This document shows, one piece after another, positions 29,277-38,036 of a stretch of DNA of 64,000 nucleotides. The DNA lies in the NCBI GenBank assembly GCA_005116885.1, contig SWDP01000011.1, positions 12,391 to 76,390 of the forward strand. Direction: 5' to 3'. This stretch comes from Nitrospira sp. GTDB lineage: Bacteria; Nitrospirota; Nitrospiria; Nitrospirales; Nitrospiraceae. The number at the start of each line of letters is the position of its first letter. The stretch's first letter is position 1. A program made the position numbers and the translations under genes. The notes beneath the pieces were generated by a model. It worked only from the letters and a program-made list of their open reading frames with translations, searched no databases and had not been told where the DNA came from.

Positions 29277-30538
29277 CGATGAAACGCACGCCATCTGTGG
29301 CGTATCTGCAACAGGCATTGCGGGAAAAAACACGCGAAGTCGATGTCCTCCATCGGATCTCTGCGTCGATCAGCAATCAATTGGATCTCGAAGCCATTCT
29401 CAAACATATCGTCGACGTCGTCGTAGAAGTCACGAAGGCGGATGCCTGCCTCCTCTATCTATTGTCGGACAGTCAAGATGAACTCATTCTTCGCGCATCG
29501 AAAAATCCTCATCCCAAACTGATCGGTCGCATCACAATTGGATTAGGCGAGGGCATCACCGGGTGGGTGGCGCAGGAACGGACGCGCGTTGTGATTCCGA
29601 GTAATGCGAACGACGATCCACGGTTCAAGTTTTTTCATAACCTTCCGGAAGACCGCTATCAAGCATTTGTCTCTGTTCCGATCATGGCCAAAAAGGAAGT
29701 GGTCGGCGTCATCAATGTCCAACATAAGCGCCCCAGGCGCTATCAACCTGATGAGATCGCGCTCCTTTCGACGATCGCCACTCAAGTTGGAGGAGCGATT
29801 GAAAATGCGCGGCTGTACGATCAAATGCAACGCAAAGCATTACAGGTAGAGACACTGTCGCAGGTCTCGGAAACAGTGGCATCCAATCGATTGATCAAGG
29901 ATGTCCTCCAGCTTCTTGTGACGATGACGGCGCAGATGATGAACTCGAAGATCTGCTCGATCATGCTGTTGGACGAAGCCAGCGGGGAATTGCGGATTGC
30001 GGCAACACAAAGCCTCAGCGAGCAGTATCGCCGGAAGCCCAATCTTAAGATCGGGCAAGGCATTAGCGGGCGTGCAGTGAAAGACCGACGGTCGATCATT
30101 GTGCTCGATGTGTCCACTGAGCGGGACTATATGTATCCGGATATGGCCAAGAAGGAGGGGCTGTGCTCTTTGCTTTCAGTCCCGATGATGGTGCGTGATA
30201 AGGCCTTGGGCGTGATCAATAGCTACACGTCCGTTCCGCATGTATTCACCGGCGAAGAGGTCAAATTGCTTCAGGCCATTGCCAATCAGGCTGCCGTGGC
30301 TATCGAGCATACGACCCTGATTGAGAAGTCGCATGAGATGCAGGAAGCCCTGGCGGTTCGGAAGCTTATGGAGCGGGCCAAAGGCTACCTGATGCGTTCG
30401 AAGAAGCTGACCGAAGAAGAGGCTTTCAAACTCATTCAACGGCAAAGTATGGATTTTAGAAAGTCGATGCGCGAGATTGCTGAGGCGGTGCTTCTCGCTG
30501 GAGAACTCGATCAACGGGTTGAGAAGCAGCGTGGATAG
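29273..30538 (+). CDS. GAF-GAF-ANTAR putative antitermination regulator
   Basis: The 421 residues contain a short coiled start, GAF domain 1 (about 38-185, IGLGEGITGWVAQERTRVVI), a linker helix, GAF domain 2 (about 205-355, IGQGISGRAVKDRRSIIVLD) and a C-terminal ANTAR domain (about 365-415, RKLMERAKGYLMRSKKLTEEEA...SMREIAEAVLL). ANTAR domains bind paired RNA hairpins with hexanucleotide loops and prevent termination, as in NasR and AmiR. GAF domains usually sense small ligands. The ligand is unknown. The ATG overlaps the aroB stop, with AAAGG upstream. Candidate RNA targets lie at 31644-31716, 35029-35062, 52415-52498 and 53685-53899. Confidence 0.92.
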   Translation: MTMKRTPSVAYLQQALREKTREVDVLHRISASISNQLDLEAILKHIVDVVVEVTKADACLLYLLSDSQDELILRASKNPHPKLIGRITIGLGEGITGWVAQERTRVVIPSNANDDPRFKFFHNLPEDRYQAFVSVPIMAKKEVVGVINVQHKRPRRYQPDEIALLSTIATQVGGAIENARLYDQMQRKALQVETLSQVSETVASNRLIKDVLQLLVTMTAQMMNSKICSIMLLDEASGELRIAATQSLSEQYRRKPNLKIGQGISGRAVKDRRSIIVLDVSTERDYMYPDMAKKEGLCSLLSVPMMVRDKALGVINSYTSVPHVFTGEEVKLLQAIANQAAVAIEHTTLIEKSHEMQEALAVRKLMERAKGYLMRSKKLTEEEAFKLIQRQSMDFRKSMREIAEAVLLAGELDQRVEKQRG

Positions 30539-30590
30539 GTGTTATCAGCCAGGGACGTCCTCGGGCGTGGCAGGCTAAGGGATTGAGGCG

Positions 30591-31502
30591 TCACTTTGGA
30601 GAGGTCGAGGGGGGCTGACGTGTCCGTTCCGTTTCTTGTTCCGCCAGTTTCTTTTTGATTTCCTTCAGCTCCTTCCGTAACTCGTCTAGATCGGTATCTC
30701 TCTGAGCAGAGTCTTCTTTCACAGGCCTCGGTGATTGAACGGCAGTCGATCGTATGTCCGATGCCGTGGGCATTGTGGCAAGCAGGTTGTAGTCGATGAC
30801 GAGAGTGGTGTTGGTTGAACGGGCCGTCCGATAACTATCGGGGCGCTTGGCGGATTCTGGAACGAAGTGTACTGTGCGATTGGCCAATCCTGTCGGATTG
30901 AATGGATGCCGATCGGCTATGGTATTCGCGTCGGTCCGTTCTGTCCGTTGACGATACCCGGTCAAGGTCAGATACAGCGACCGTTCATAACTGTAGAGGG
31001 AGCCTCCCGTTGCTTCTACGGATGCCCCTCTTCCCACCTGCTCTGACTCACACACGCCGGGGAAACGGACGTCCGACAAGCAAAAGACCGCTCCGGCAGA
31101 TGGCGGTTGGACCGGCATGCTGTGTTTGACGATATGAAAGCCGACCTGCTGGTCCGACGCAGCTCTGGTGAGCCCTTCGACGAGGAGTGGCGCCAGGTAC
31201 TCAACGTCGTCATCCCCAAACACTCGAATGGTCTCAGTCTTGTCTGAGGCAAGGTTTCCTAATACGCCTCGGCCGTCCTTGAGAATCACGCCGCGAAGCA
31301 TTCGAGCCATCGTATCCACCTGTAGCGTTAAGGGATGGGTGGCTTGAAAAGACCGATCGGGAATACGTTCCACATACACTGCGCCGCGTTCGGACTGATG
31401 GATTGTGATATCCAGATCAGGCTTGGTCGCACAGGCAGACACGACCAGTGTCATCCCGGTGAGAAGAAGCAGGGCGAGTTGGGGACGATGAGACAACGGC
31501 AA
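30591..31502 (-). CDS. Putative lipoprotein, paralogue of the gene at 50228-51154
   Basis: The 303 residues have a signal peptide ending in a lipobox (VSAC, Cys at 24), then a conserved domain (SFQATHPLTLQVDTMARMLRGV, DDVEYLAPLLVEGLTRA, YSYERSLYLTLTGYR, VIDYNLLAT) and a C-terminal coiled coil (LDELRKELKEIKKKLAEQETER). The 50228-51154 product shares the same blocks in the same order (QATHPITL, LAPLLAEGLR, YAYGRQLYVILSQYR, IDYQLL, LRKELKSVQQQL). Function unknown. It is convergent with the ANTAR gene and divergent from the kinase operon. Confidence 0.75.
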   Translation of the reverse strand: MPLSHRPQLALLLLTGMTLVVSACATKPDLDITIHQSERGAVYVERIPDRSFQATHPLTLQVDTMARMLRGVILKDGRGVLGNLASDKTETIRVFGDDDVEYLAPLLVEGLTRAASDQQVGFHIVKHSMPVQPPSAGAVFCLSDVRFPGVCESEQVGRGASVEATGGSLYSYERSLYLTLTGYRQRTERTDANTIADRHPFNPTGLANRTVHFVPESAKRPDSYRTARSTNTTLVIDYNLLATMPTASDIRSTAVQSPRPVKEDSAQRDTDLDELRKELKEIKKKLAEQETERTRQPPSTSPK

Positions 31503-31593
31503 TTCTCAAAGTGAATAGAAGTCGTGAGTCTAGCATAGTCAGACAGGACGAGGACACTGGTAACATTCTTCAGATGCTGAGAGAGAGTTCTAC

Positions 31594-31623
31594 TTGACAG
31601 GAGGACAAGAGACTCCGAATATA
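31594..31623 (+). promoter_or_regulatory. Candidate promoter of the kinase operon leader
   Basis: TTGACA at 31594-31599 is followed after 18 bases by AATATA (31618-31623); other registers of the -10 (GAATAT, TATAGG) overlap. It lies about 20 bases before the first leader hairpin. Confidence 0.6.
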
Positions 31624-31643
31624 GGCCCACATAACGGTATGGA

Positions 31644-31716
31644 CTGAATATTGGACAACGATGTCCGACGATTCAGCCGGATTGTACGAAGTGTAAGAAA
31701 AGGACAATGGCGTCCT
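31644..31716 (+). promoter_or_regulatory. ANTAR-type dual-hairpin leader of the kinase operon
   Basis: Hairpin 1 has a 6-bp stem TTGGAC/GTCCGA around loop AACGAT (31657-31662), extended by an outer 6-bp stem CTGAAT (31644-31649) / ATTCAG (31671-31676). Hairpin 2 has a 5-bp stem AGGAC/GTCCT around loop AATGGC (31706-31711). Both loops are six bases with A at 1 and G at 4, the known ANTAR-RNA rule. Downstream, CTGTC/GACAG (about 31715-31730) can form a competing hairpin, but the terminator is not clear-cut. About 200 bases remain before the kinase ATG, with no gene. Confidence 0.7.
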
Positions 31717-31918
31717 GTCGGGATTGACAGAATGACCGGAAGGGCCTTTTCCTCTGCCACAGCATAGCCCTCCGCGGTCGTTCACGCATATCGAAACGAG
31801 CAGTAGTCACCGGCATGAGCAGGACCATTCCCGTCGCCTGTTACGGGGAGCGTCACGTGAGCGAGTGAACGTCCCGGTCGTAACGTAATGAGTGCGGTGC
31901 AGTAACGAGGCGAAAAGG

Positions 31919-34156
31919 ATGAATGACCATCCTGAGTCCAGAGATCCCAGGCCCTATTCTTGGCTGCCGATCCTTCTCGGTGTGCTGACGATCGCCACGC
32001 TGAGCATCGGCACAATCGCATTCCGCTACATCGAAACACGCATGGTTGCGACAGCAGGCGAAACCCTGGCCCAGACAGCCGCCGAAGTTTCGGACAAACT
32101 AGACCGATTTCTCTTTGAACGGCATGGCGATGTGTTGATGATGGCGAGGACATTCAGCGTGCAGTCATACAATCAGGAATTTCAGTCGGCCTATGTCGCG
32201 GGGCTGAGGACCGCGTATCCGGATTACTTGTGGATCGGCGCCACTGACGAACGAGGAAAGATTGTCGTAGCAACCGACCCGTCCACGGTAGGGCGTGATT
32301 ACAGCGCCGAACCCTGGTTTCAGGCCGTGCGTGACGGGCAAGGGGTCCATATGGGGGACGTGGAGCCATTCGCTGTGATGGGCGGTCCTGACGCCATAGC
32401 CGTGACAGCTCCCATCGCCGGACCGCGCGGAGAATTTTTGGGGGTCGTGACAACACGAGTGGAAATTCCTGGCCTTGAAGACGTCATGACGAGAACCCTA
32501 CTGGCATTCCGGCAGCGAGAGGGAATTTGGGGAGGGCTGGAGTATCAGTTCCTGTCCGAGAAAGGAGTGGCCTTCATCGATTCGGATCTTGAGCATAAGG
32601 GCCATGTCAATCTCAAACAACTCGGACTCCCGTCGGCGCTGTTACGAGAAGGCGCCTTGTCCGGTTACATTGAAGAGGAACACGAACATCGCCATGTTCC
32701 TGTTGTGACCGGGTATGCCAGGACTCAAGGCTTAGGTGATTATAAGGGTTTACATTGGACGGTGCTGATGCGTATGGATCGGCGCGATGTTCTGACGCCG
32801 ATTCGGGAAGTTCTCTGGAATCTTGGCTTGGCAGGGAGTGTCGTGGTGGTTCCGACGTTTGCGCTCCTGGTATGGACCGTCACACGTGTGAGAAGGGAAT
32901 ATCGGCGCGCGCAACAGGAGCGCGGGCTCGCCAGGGACGCTGAAGCGTCGCTGCGAAAGAGCGAGGCGCATACGCGGAGTATCGTCGATCTGGCGCTCGA
33001 TGGCTTCATCGGGATGGATACAGCGGGAATGATCACCGACTGGAACTTCCAAGCCGAAGAGATATTCGGCTGGTCCCGGCAAGAGGCAGTTGGGCGGCTC
33101 CTTGCAGCCACCATCATTCCGGCACAACATCGGGACGCCCACGAACAGGGATTGCGTCGTTTTCTTGCAACCGGCGTAGGACCGATGCTGAACACCAGGA
33201 TTGAGATCACTGGTGTCCATCGTGACGGACACGAGATTCCGATTGAACTAGCGATTTCGCCGTCCTTGGGACAGGGAGGCATCTACACGTTCAGTGCCTT
33301 CGTGCGTGATATTTCGGCACGAAAGCAGACGGAGTGGCAGAGCCGCATGCATGAAGAGGAACTGCAACGACTCAACGAGGCCTTGGACAGGCGTGTGCAG
33401 GCCCGCACGCAAGAGTTGGCTGCCGTCAACGATTCATTGGTTGCAGAAGTGACTGAACGGATGCAGACCGCGGCGTCTCTTGAACAGAGCCGGCAGGCAC
33501 TGCAAAAGTTGGCGTTTCAGTTGTTACGCGTGCAGGAGGAAGAGCGGCGTCGTATCTCGCGCGATCTGCATGACGACATCAATCAACGGCTTGCGTTGCT
33601 TGCCATGGATATCGAAGCGGTAGGACGGAAGCTCGATTCACCCGCAGATCATGTGGGACGGGCTGTGAGAGAAATACAAGAGCGGGTGGTGGAGTTGTCC
33701 GATGTGGTGCGGCACCTGGCCTATCAGCTTCATCCATCTATTCTCGATGATCTCGGGCTTCCGATTGCATTGCAGCGGCTCGTGGAAGATTTCACCGCTC
33801 GAAGCCATATCCGGGGGAGTTTTGAGCATAAGAATATCCCCGCAGCGGTCCCTCAGGAGATCGCGACCTGTCTCTATCGCATTACCCAGGAAAGTCTCAA
33901 CAACGTGGTTCGCCATGCAGAGGCGTCTCAAGTCGATGTGGACCTGACCGGGGCTCAATCGGAGCTGGTGGTGACGATTACAGATAATGGAGTAGGATTT
34001 GACTCCGAACAACTCCGGAACGGATCGCATGGACTGGGGCTGCTCGGCATGAAAGAGCGAGTCGCTTTGGTTCACGGGAACTTACACGTCGTGTCTGCAG
34101 TGGGGAAGGGAACGAGGGTACAGGTGGTGGTGCTCGTTCCAGCGGAGGTCGCATGA
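31919..34156 (+). CDS. Membrane histidine kinase with periplasmic sensor and PAS
   Basis: The 745 residues are arranged as: membrane segment near 15-37, periplasmic Cache-like sensor (about 40-280, YLWIGATDERGKIVVATDPSTVGRDYS), second membrane segment near 293-312, PAS (about 345-460, FIGMDTAGMITDWNFQAEEIFG), coiled coil, HisKA_3 with the phosphoacceptor in RRRISRDLHDDINQRLALL, and HATPase (LYRITQESLNNVVRHAEA, DNGVGFD, GLGLLGMKERV). It is NarX/DegS-like. It overlaps the regulator gene by 4 bases. Its signal is unknown; the periplasmic sensor type often binds small metabolites. Confidence 0.92.
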   Translation: MNDHPESRDPRPYSWLPILLGVLTIATLSIGTIAFRYIETRMVATAGETLAQTAAEVSDKLDRFLFERHGDVLMMARTFSVQSYNQEFQSAYVAGLRTAYPDYLWIGATDERGKIVVATDPSTVGRDYSAEPWFQAVRDGQGVHMGDVEPFAVMGGPDAIAVTAPIAGPRGEFLGVVTTRVEIPGLEDVMTRTLLAFRQREGIWGGLEYQFLSEKGVAFIDSDLEHKGHVNLKQLGLPSALLREGALSGYIEEEHEHRHVPVVTGYARTQGLGDYKGLHWTVLMRMDRRDVLTPIREVLWNLGLAGSVVVVPTFALLVWTVTRVRREYRRAQQERGLARDAEASLRKSEAHTRSIVDLALDGFIGMDTAGMITDWNFQAEEIFGWSRQEAVGRLLAATIIPAQHRDAHEQGLRRFLATGVGPMLNTRIEITGVHRDGHEIPIELAISPSLGQGGIYTFSAFVRDISARKQTEWQSRMHEEELQRLNEALDRRVQARTQELAAVNDSLVAEVTERMQTAASLEQSRQALQKLAFQLLRVQEEERRRISRDLHDDINQRLALLAMDIEAVGRKLDSPADHVGRAVREIQERVVELSDVVRHLAYQLHPSILDDLGLPIALQRLVEDFTARSHIRGSFEHKNIPAAVPQEIATCLYRITQESLNNVVRHAEASQVDVDLTGAQSELVVTITDNGVGFDSEQLRNGSHGLGLLGMKERVALVHGNLHVVSAVGKGTRVQVVVLVPAEVA

Positions 34157-34797
34157 GTAAGCCTCGGGTCCTGTTGGGTGACGACCATACCCTGGTGTTG
34201 GAAGGATTTCGGAAACTGTTGGAGGATCGGTGCGAGATCGTCGGGGTGGCGGAGGATGGCCGTACACTGCTTCGAAAGGCCTACGAGTTGAAGCCTGACA
34301 TTATCACGCTCGATATCTCGATGCCGGAACTCAACGGGGTCGATGCGGCCAGGAAGTTAAAGAAGATTCTGCCTGACACCAGGCTGATCTTTGTGACGAT
34401 GCACGCGGATCAGGCCTATGTGAATGAAGCCTTCAAGGCCGGCGCTTCCGGCTATCTACTCAAACGATCCGCCGGGACAGAATTGCTTCAAGCCGTTCAA
34501 TCGGTCATGGATGGACAATGTTATGTCACTCCCTTGGTCGCAAAAGGTCTGGTGGAGTCGGCCATCACAAGAAAGATGCCTGCGGTTCTGAGTGACAAAC
34601 CCTTAACTGGGCGCCAACGCGAAGTGTTGCAACTCGTGGCCGAGGGAAAGACGGTGAAGGAGATTGCGTCGGCTCTCACGCTCTCGCCGAAGACGGTCGA
34701 ATTTCATAAATCGCAGATTATGACGCTCCTCGATCTTCACACGACGGCGGAGCTTACAAAATACGCCCTCGTCCACGGCCTCCTCACATCAGACTAG
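34153..34797 (+). CDS. NarL/FixJ-family response regulator
   Basis: The 214 residues have a receiver domain with Asp10/Asp11, phosphoacceptor Asp54, Thr82 and Lys104, and a LuxR-type HTH (LTGRQREVLQLVAEGKTVKEIASALTLSPKTVEFHKSQI). It is co-translated with the kinase through the ATGA overlap, so the pair should be cognate. It lies immediately upstream of a porin gene and the urea operon, which are possible targets. Confidence 0.95.
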   Translation: MSKPRVLLGDDHTLVLEGFRKLLEDRCEIVGVAEDGRTLLRKAYELKPDIITLDISMPELNGVDAARKLKKILPDTRLIFVTMHADQAYVNEAFKAGASGYLLKRSAGTELLQAVQSVMDGQCYVTPLVAKGLVESAITRKMPAVLSDKPLTGRQREVLQLVAEGKTVKEIASALTLSPKTVEFHKSQIMTLLDLHTTAELTKYALVHGLLTSD

Positions 34798-34861
34798 TTT
34801 TGTGCCTCTCGCCTGAACATCCGCACCCGTAGTAGAAAGGGCCATAAAATAGGGGCTGGCT

Positions 34862-34893
34862 TCCCTAGGGATATTGTTTCATGTTCCTAGGGA
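34862..34893. repeat. Inverted repeat after the response regulator
   Basis: TCCCTAGG (34862-34869) and CCTAGGGA (34886-34893) form an 8-bp stem with a 16-base loop, 65 bases after the regulator stop. No T run follows, so it is a weak terminator candidate or an mRNA 3' end. The rest of the 34798-35125 gap has no gene. Confidence 0.5.
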
Positions 34894-35028
34894 GATGCCT
34901 AGTGTGTTTGTTCTGCTTCTCGGCGTATAGATACCGGCCATGGATCTGGTGATGGTTCGGTCCCTCTGCTCTCAATCAATCAAGGTGTGGGACGGTGCGC
35001 GATACATGGGTGGCAAAGGGCTGGGTGT

Positions 35029-35062
35029 GCGCACAATGGCGTGCGTCGCGACGATGTCGTCG
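35029..35062 (+). promoter_or_regulatory. ANTAR-like hairpin pair before porin gene
   Basis: Hairpin 1 has stem GCGCAC/GTGCGT around loop AATGGC (35035-35040). Two bases later, hairpin 2 has stem CGAC/GTCG around GATGTC (G instead of A at loop position 1). A close copy of the whole segment precedes the second porin at 53865-53899, with an extra pair of compensatory differences in stem 1. No terminator is visible nearby. It ends 63 bases before the porin ATG. Confidence 0.5.
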
Positions 35063-35125
35063 AGATGAGGAAGCCCAAGATGCGTGAGTACTAGAATCTC
35101 AACAGGGCATGGGAGGCTGTGACTT

Positions 35126-36394
35126 ATGAAGATAGATCTAAAGAGACAGTGGAAAATGTGTGTGGTGACCGGGGTCGCCATGGCACTGGTGGCTGGGATG
35201 GCATCCACGGTCCCGAGCGCCTACGCCGGTGGCACGATCAAGGTTGACGACGACAAGTATATTTCCGTCGGAATGGGCATCCGTCAAAGTTTCAATATGG
35301 TAGAAGATGGGTCGGCGAGCGGGTCACAGTGGAGCAACAGCTTCGCGATCGACAACGCTCGTATCTATATCAACGGAGGGATTCATAAGTACGTCAAGTT
35401 TGCGTTCAACACCGAATGTTTTAGCTGTAATAATACTGTCGCCGCCGCAACAGGTGGTTCAGGTACGGTAGGCTTACTTGATGCGATCGGGCAGTTCGAG
35501 TTTACTGAGACAGTGAATTTCTGGATCGGGCGCACCCTGGTGCCGACAGAGCGTGGCGAACTGAACGGCCCCTTCTATCACGCGGTCTTCGACGGCTTTA
35601 GGACTCCATTTAATCCAGCCGATTTGAGCGCGGGATTCGGCGCAGGTGGGGCTGGTAAATATGGCCGTGACAATGGCGCGGTCTTCTTCGGGAAAGTCCA
35701 TCCAGGGGGGACTCATCTGCAATACGTCGCGTCGGTGTTCCAGGGGCTGCGGTCAAGTGCGACGGCAGGACCAAATCAAAGAGACAGTCTGAAGTACGCC
35801 GGGCGTCTCACGTGGAACTTGCTGAACGACGAGTCGAATCCCGGGTACTACACCAGCGGGACCTACTACGGGACAGCCGGGGATATTCTCGCGCTCGCGG
35901 TCGGGGGAGAATATCAGAACGCCGGCGCTGGTTCACTTGCAAATAAAAGCGCTTTTGGGAGTTTTGTCGGCGATGTTCTGTTTGAGAAAGTGCTCGATAA
36001 CAACAATGGCAAGACCAATGGCGTGTTCACGGCCAACGCTGAATACAAACGGTACTGGGCACAGGACCTAGCTGCCGCTGGGAATGCAGATTGTTTCTGC
36101 GTGTTTAGCGGAACGTCAGTCACCGCGTACGCCTTGTATCTGTTTCCACAGGAGGTAGGGATCGGGAGATTCCAGCCCTATGGGAGATATACCTTCGTGA
36201 ACAGTGTGCACACCAGCGCACTCGATGAATTTGAGTTTGGCACGAACTACGTCATTAGCGGTCACAATGCACGCATCTCGGCATTCTGGCGGACGGGCAA
36301 TCTGGCCCCCACGGGTGGGCCTGCGACGCTCGGCGCCAATCTGGGAGGTCGGCATCAAGATTCTGTCCATCTGGCCTTACAGTTGCAGTATTAA
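35126..36394 (+). CDS. Outer-membrane porin-like beta-barrel protein
   Basis: The 422 residues begin with a basic start, a hydrophobic signal and a cleavage site after SAYA (about residue 35). The rest alternates in short amphipathic strands rich in Gly, Asn and Tyr and ends in a terminal aromatic (LALQLQY), typical of outer-membrane barrels. Position just upstream of urtA suggests uptake of urea or small amides, as proposed for FmdC-type porins in other urea clusters; I infer this from context, not from sequence identity. Confidence 0.75.
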   Translation: MKIDLKRQWKMCVVTGVAMALVAGMASTVPSAYAGGTIKVDDDKYISVGMGIRQSFNMVEDGSASGSQWSNSFAIDNARIYINGGIHKYVKFAFNTECFSCNNTVAAATGGSGTVGLLDAIGQFEFTETVNFWIGRTLVPTERGELNGPFYHAVFDGFRTPFNPADLSAGFGAGGAGKYGRDNGAVFFGKVHPGGTHLQYVASVFQGLRSSATAGPNQRDSLKYAGRLTWNLLNDESNPGYYTSGTYYGTAGDILALAVGGEYQNAGAGSLANKSAFGSFVGDVLFEKVLDNNNGKTNGVFTANAEYKRYWAQDLAAAGNADCFCVFSGTSVTAYALYLFPQEVGIGRFQPYGRYTFVNSVHTSALDEFEFGTNYVISGHNARISAFWRTGNLAPTGGPATLGANLGGRHQDSVHLALQLQY

Positions 36395-36411
36395 AGGCAG
36401 TGGGTGGTTGT

Positions 36412-36501
36412 GATACGTCGCGGGAGCGGAGCCATCTGATGATGATGGGGAGAGGCTGCGGTGGCACAAGGTGGTTCAGAAAAATGCTCGTGCGACGTAT
36501 C
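36412..36501. repeat. Long inverted repeat between porin and urtA
   Basis: The 16-base arm 36412-36427 (GATACGTCGCGGGAGC) pairs with 36486-36501 at 14 of 16 positions; the outer 10 are perfect (GATACGTCGC/GCGACGTATC). The 58-base loop contains GATGATGATG. No T run follows. It could protect the porin mRNA end or act on urtA, whose start is 51 bases downstream. Confidence 0.7.
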
Positions 36502-36551
36502 CTTCTGCCGATCTGACCTAACATCTATGTGTGAGTGAAAGGAGACAGACT

Positions 36552-37919
36552 ATGGCAACGGATGAACCTAATGAGGCAAGCCCGGTTGAACCGGGCGGTA
36601 CTGCAGAGAGCGAGGCTGGCCCTTCGCGGCGTGAGCTTCTGGTTAAGGGAGGCAAGGTCGTAGCCGGCATTGGGGTTGCCGCCCTGCTCGGCAACTTGGG
36701 CAACTGGGCCTTGTCCTATGCGGCGGACAAGGAACCGATCAAGATCGGTATCCTGCATTCGCTCAGCGGCACGATGGCGATCAGCGAAGTGTCGTTGCGG
36801 GACACCGTGATGATGGCCGTCGAAGAAATCAACGCGAAGGGTGGGGTGATGGGCCGGATGATCAAGCCGGTCATCGTCGATCCGGCCTCGAACTGGGATC
36901 TCTTTGCCGAAAAGGCCAAGCAACTGTTGTTCCAGGATAAGGTCTCGGTCACCTTCGGCTGTTGGACCTCGGTCAGCCGCAAATCGGTGTTGCCAGTCTT
37001 TGAGAAGAACAACGGTCTGCTGTTCTATCCCGTGCAGTACGAGGGAGAAGAATGTTCGCGCAATGTCTTCTACACCGGCGCCGCCCCGAATCAGCAAGCC
37101 GTGCCGGCGGTGGATTATCTGATGAGCAAAGAAGGCGGCGGATTCACGAAGTTCTATCTGCTCGGCACCGATTACGTGTATCCCCGCACCACCAATAAAA
37201 TCCTGCGGGCGATGCTGTTGGCGAAGAAAGTCCCGGCAGACAAGATCATGGAAGAATACACGCCGTTCCACCATCAGGACTACCAAACCATCGTCGGCAA
37301 ACTGAAGAAATTTGCCGCCGGCGGTGGAGCTGCCGTGATCAGCACGATCAACGGCGACAGCAATGTGCCGTTCTACAAGGAGTTTGCGAACCAAGGCTTG
37401 CGGGCCGAAGATGCTCCGATCATGGCCTTCAGCGTGGCGGAAGACGAGCTGCGCGGGATGGACACGTCCGCGCTGGTCGGGCACCTGGCGGCGTGGAATT
37501 ATTATCAAAGCGTCGATACGCCGCAGAACAAGCAGTTCGTGGCGAATTTCAAGGCCTACTGCAAGAAGAACAACCTGCCGGACGGCGACAAGCGGGTCAC
37601 AGACGATCCGATCGAAGCCGCCTATTTCGGCGTGTATATCTGGAAGCAAGCCGTCGAGAAGGCCGGAGGAACTGAGGTCGACAAGGTCAGAAAAGCGGTC
37701 TATGGCAGCAAGTTCATGGCGCCGGGCGGCGAGATTATGATGGATGCCGCCAATCACCACACCTACAGACCGGTGCTTATCGGTGAGATCCTGGCGGACG
37801 GGCAGTTCAAGGTGGTCTCCCGTTCACCGGGGCTAGTGAAACCGGAACCCTGGAGTGAATTTACAAATCCGGACAAGGGCTGCGACTGGGTCGGGCATCA
37901 AGGCACCTATCAAAAATAG
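36552..37919 (+). CDS. urtA: Urea ABC transporter substrate-binding protein
   Basis: UrtA binds urea or short amides in the periplasm. The 455 residues have a Tat-like leader (SRRELLVKGGKVVAGIGVAALLGNLG) and a mature domain starting near EPIKIGILHSLSGTMAISE. The blocks TFGCWTSVSRKSVLPVFEKNNGLLFYPVQYEG and FYLLGTDYVYPRTTNKI are characteristic of UrtA/FmdD. The ATG at 36552 follows AAAGGAG. First gene of urtABCDE. Confidence 0.95.
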   Translation: MATDEPNEASPVEPGGTAESEAGPSRRELLVKGGKVVAGIGVAALLGNLGNWALSYAADKEPIKIGILHSLSGTMAISEVSLRDTVMMAVEEINAKGGVMGRMIKPVIVDPASNWDLFAEKAKQLLFQDKVSVTFGCWTSVSRKSVLPVFEKNNGLLFYPVQYEGEECSRNVFYTGAAPNQQAVPAVDYLMSKEGGGFTKFYLLGTDYVYPRTTNKILRAMLLAKKVPADKIMEEYTPFHHQDYQTIVGKLKKFAAGGGAAVISTINGDSNVPFYKEFANQGLRAEDAPIMAFSVAEDELRGMDTSALVGHLAAWNYYQSVDTPQNKQFVANFKAYCKKNNLPDGDKRVTDDPIEAAYFGVYIWKQAVEKAGGTEVDKVRKAVYGSKFMAPGGEIMMDAANHHTYRPVLIGEILADGQFKVVSRSPGLVKPEPWSEFTNPDKGCDWVGHQGTYQK

Positions 37920-37923
37920 TCCG

Positions 37924-37964
37924 TCACGTGAGAGGGAGCGACTGATGCGCCCCCTCTCACGTGA
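37924..37964. repeat. Perfect hairpin between urtA and urtB
   Basis: The 13-base arm TCACGTGAGAGGG (37924-37936) is perfectly complementary to 37952-37964 across a 15-base loop, starting 5 bases after the urtA stop. There is no T run. Such hairpins after a binding-protein gene often stabilise its mRNA relative to the permease genes. Confidence 0.8.
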
Positions 37965-38036
37965 GTGAGAAATGCGGGTGACGGGACGAGAGGTCTACGT
38001 TATTCGTGTGTCTTGTTGAGGGGGTACTTCACCATT

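Noticed and set aside
32740-33282. Long minus-strand open frames inside the histidine kinase
   Set aside because: Shadows of the conserved plus-strand kinase frame with no domain resemblance.
36395-36551. ANTAR-type hairpins upstream of urtA
   Set aside because: Searched by eye for six-base loops with A1/G4 flanked by complementary arms; none was convincing.
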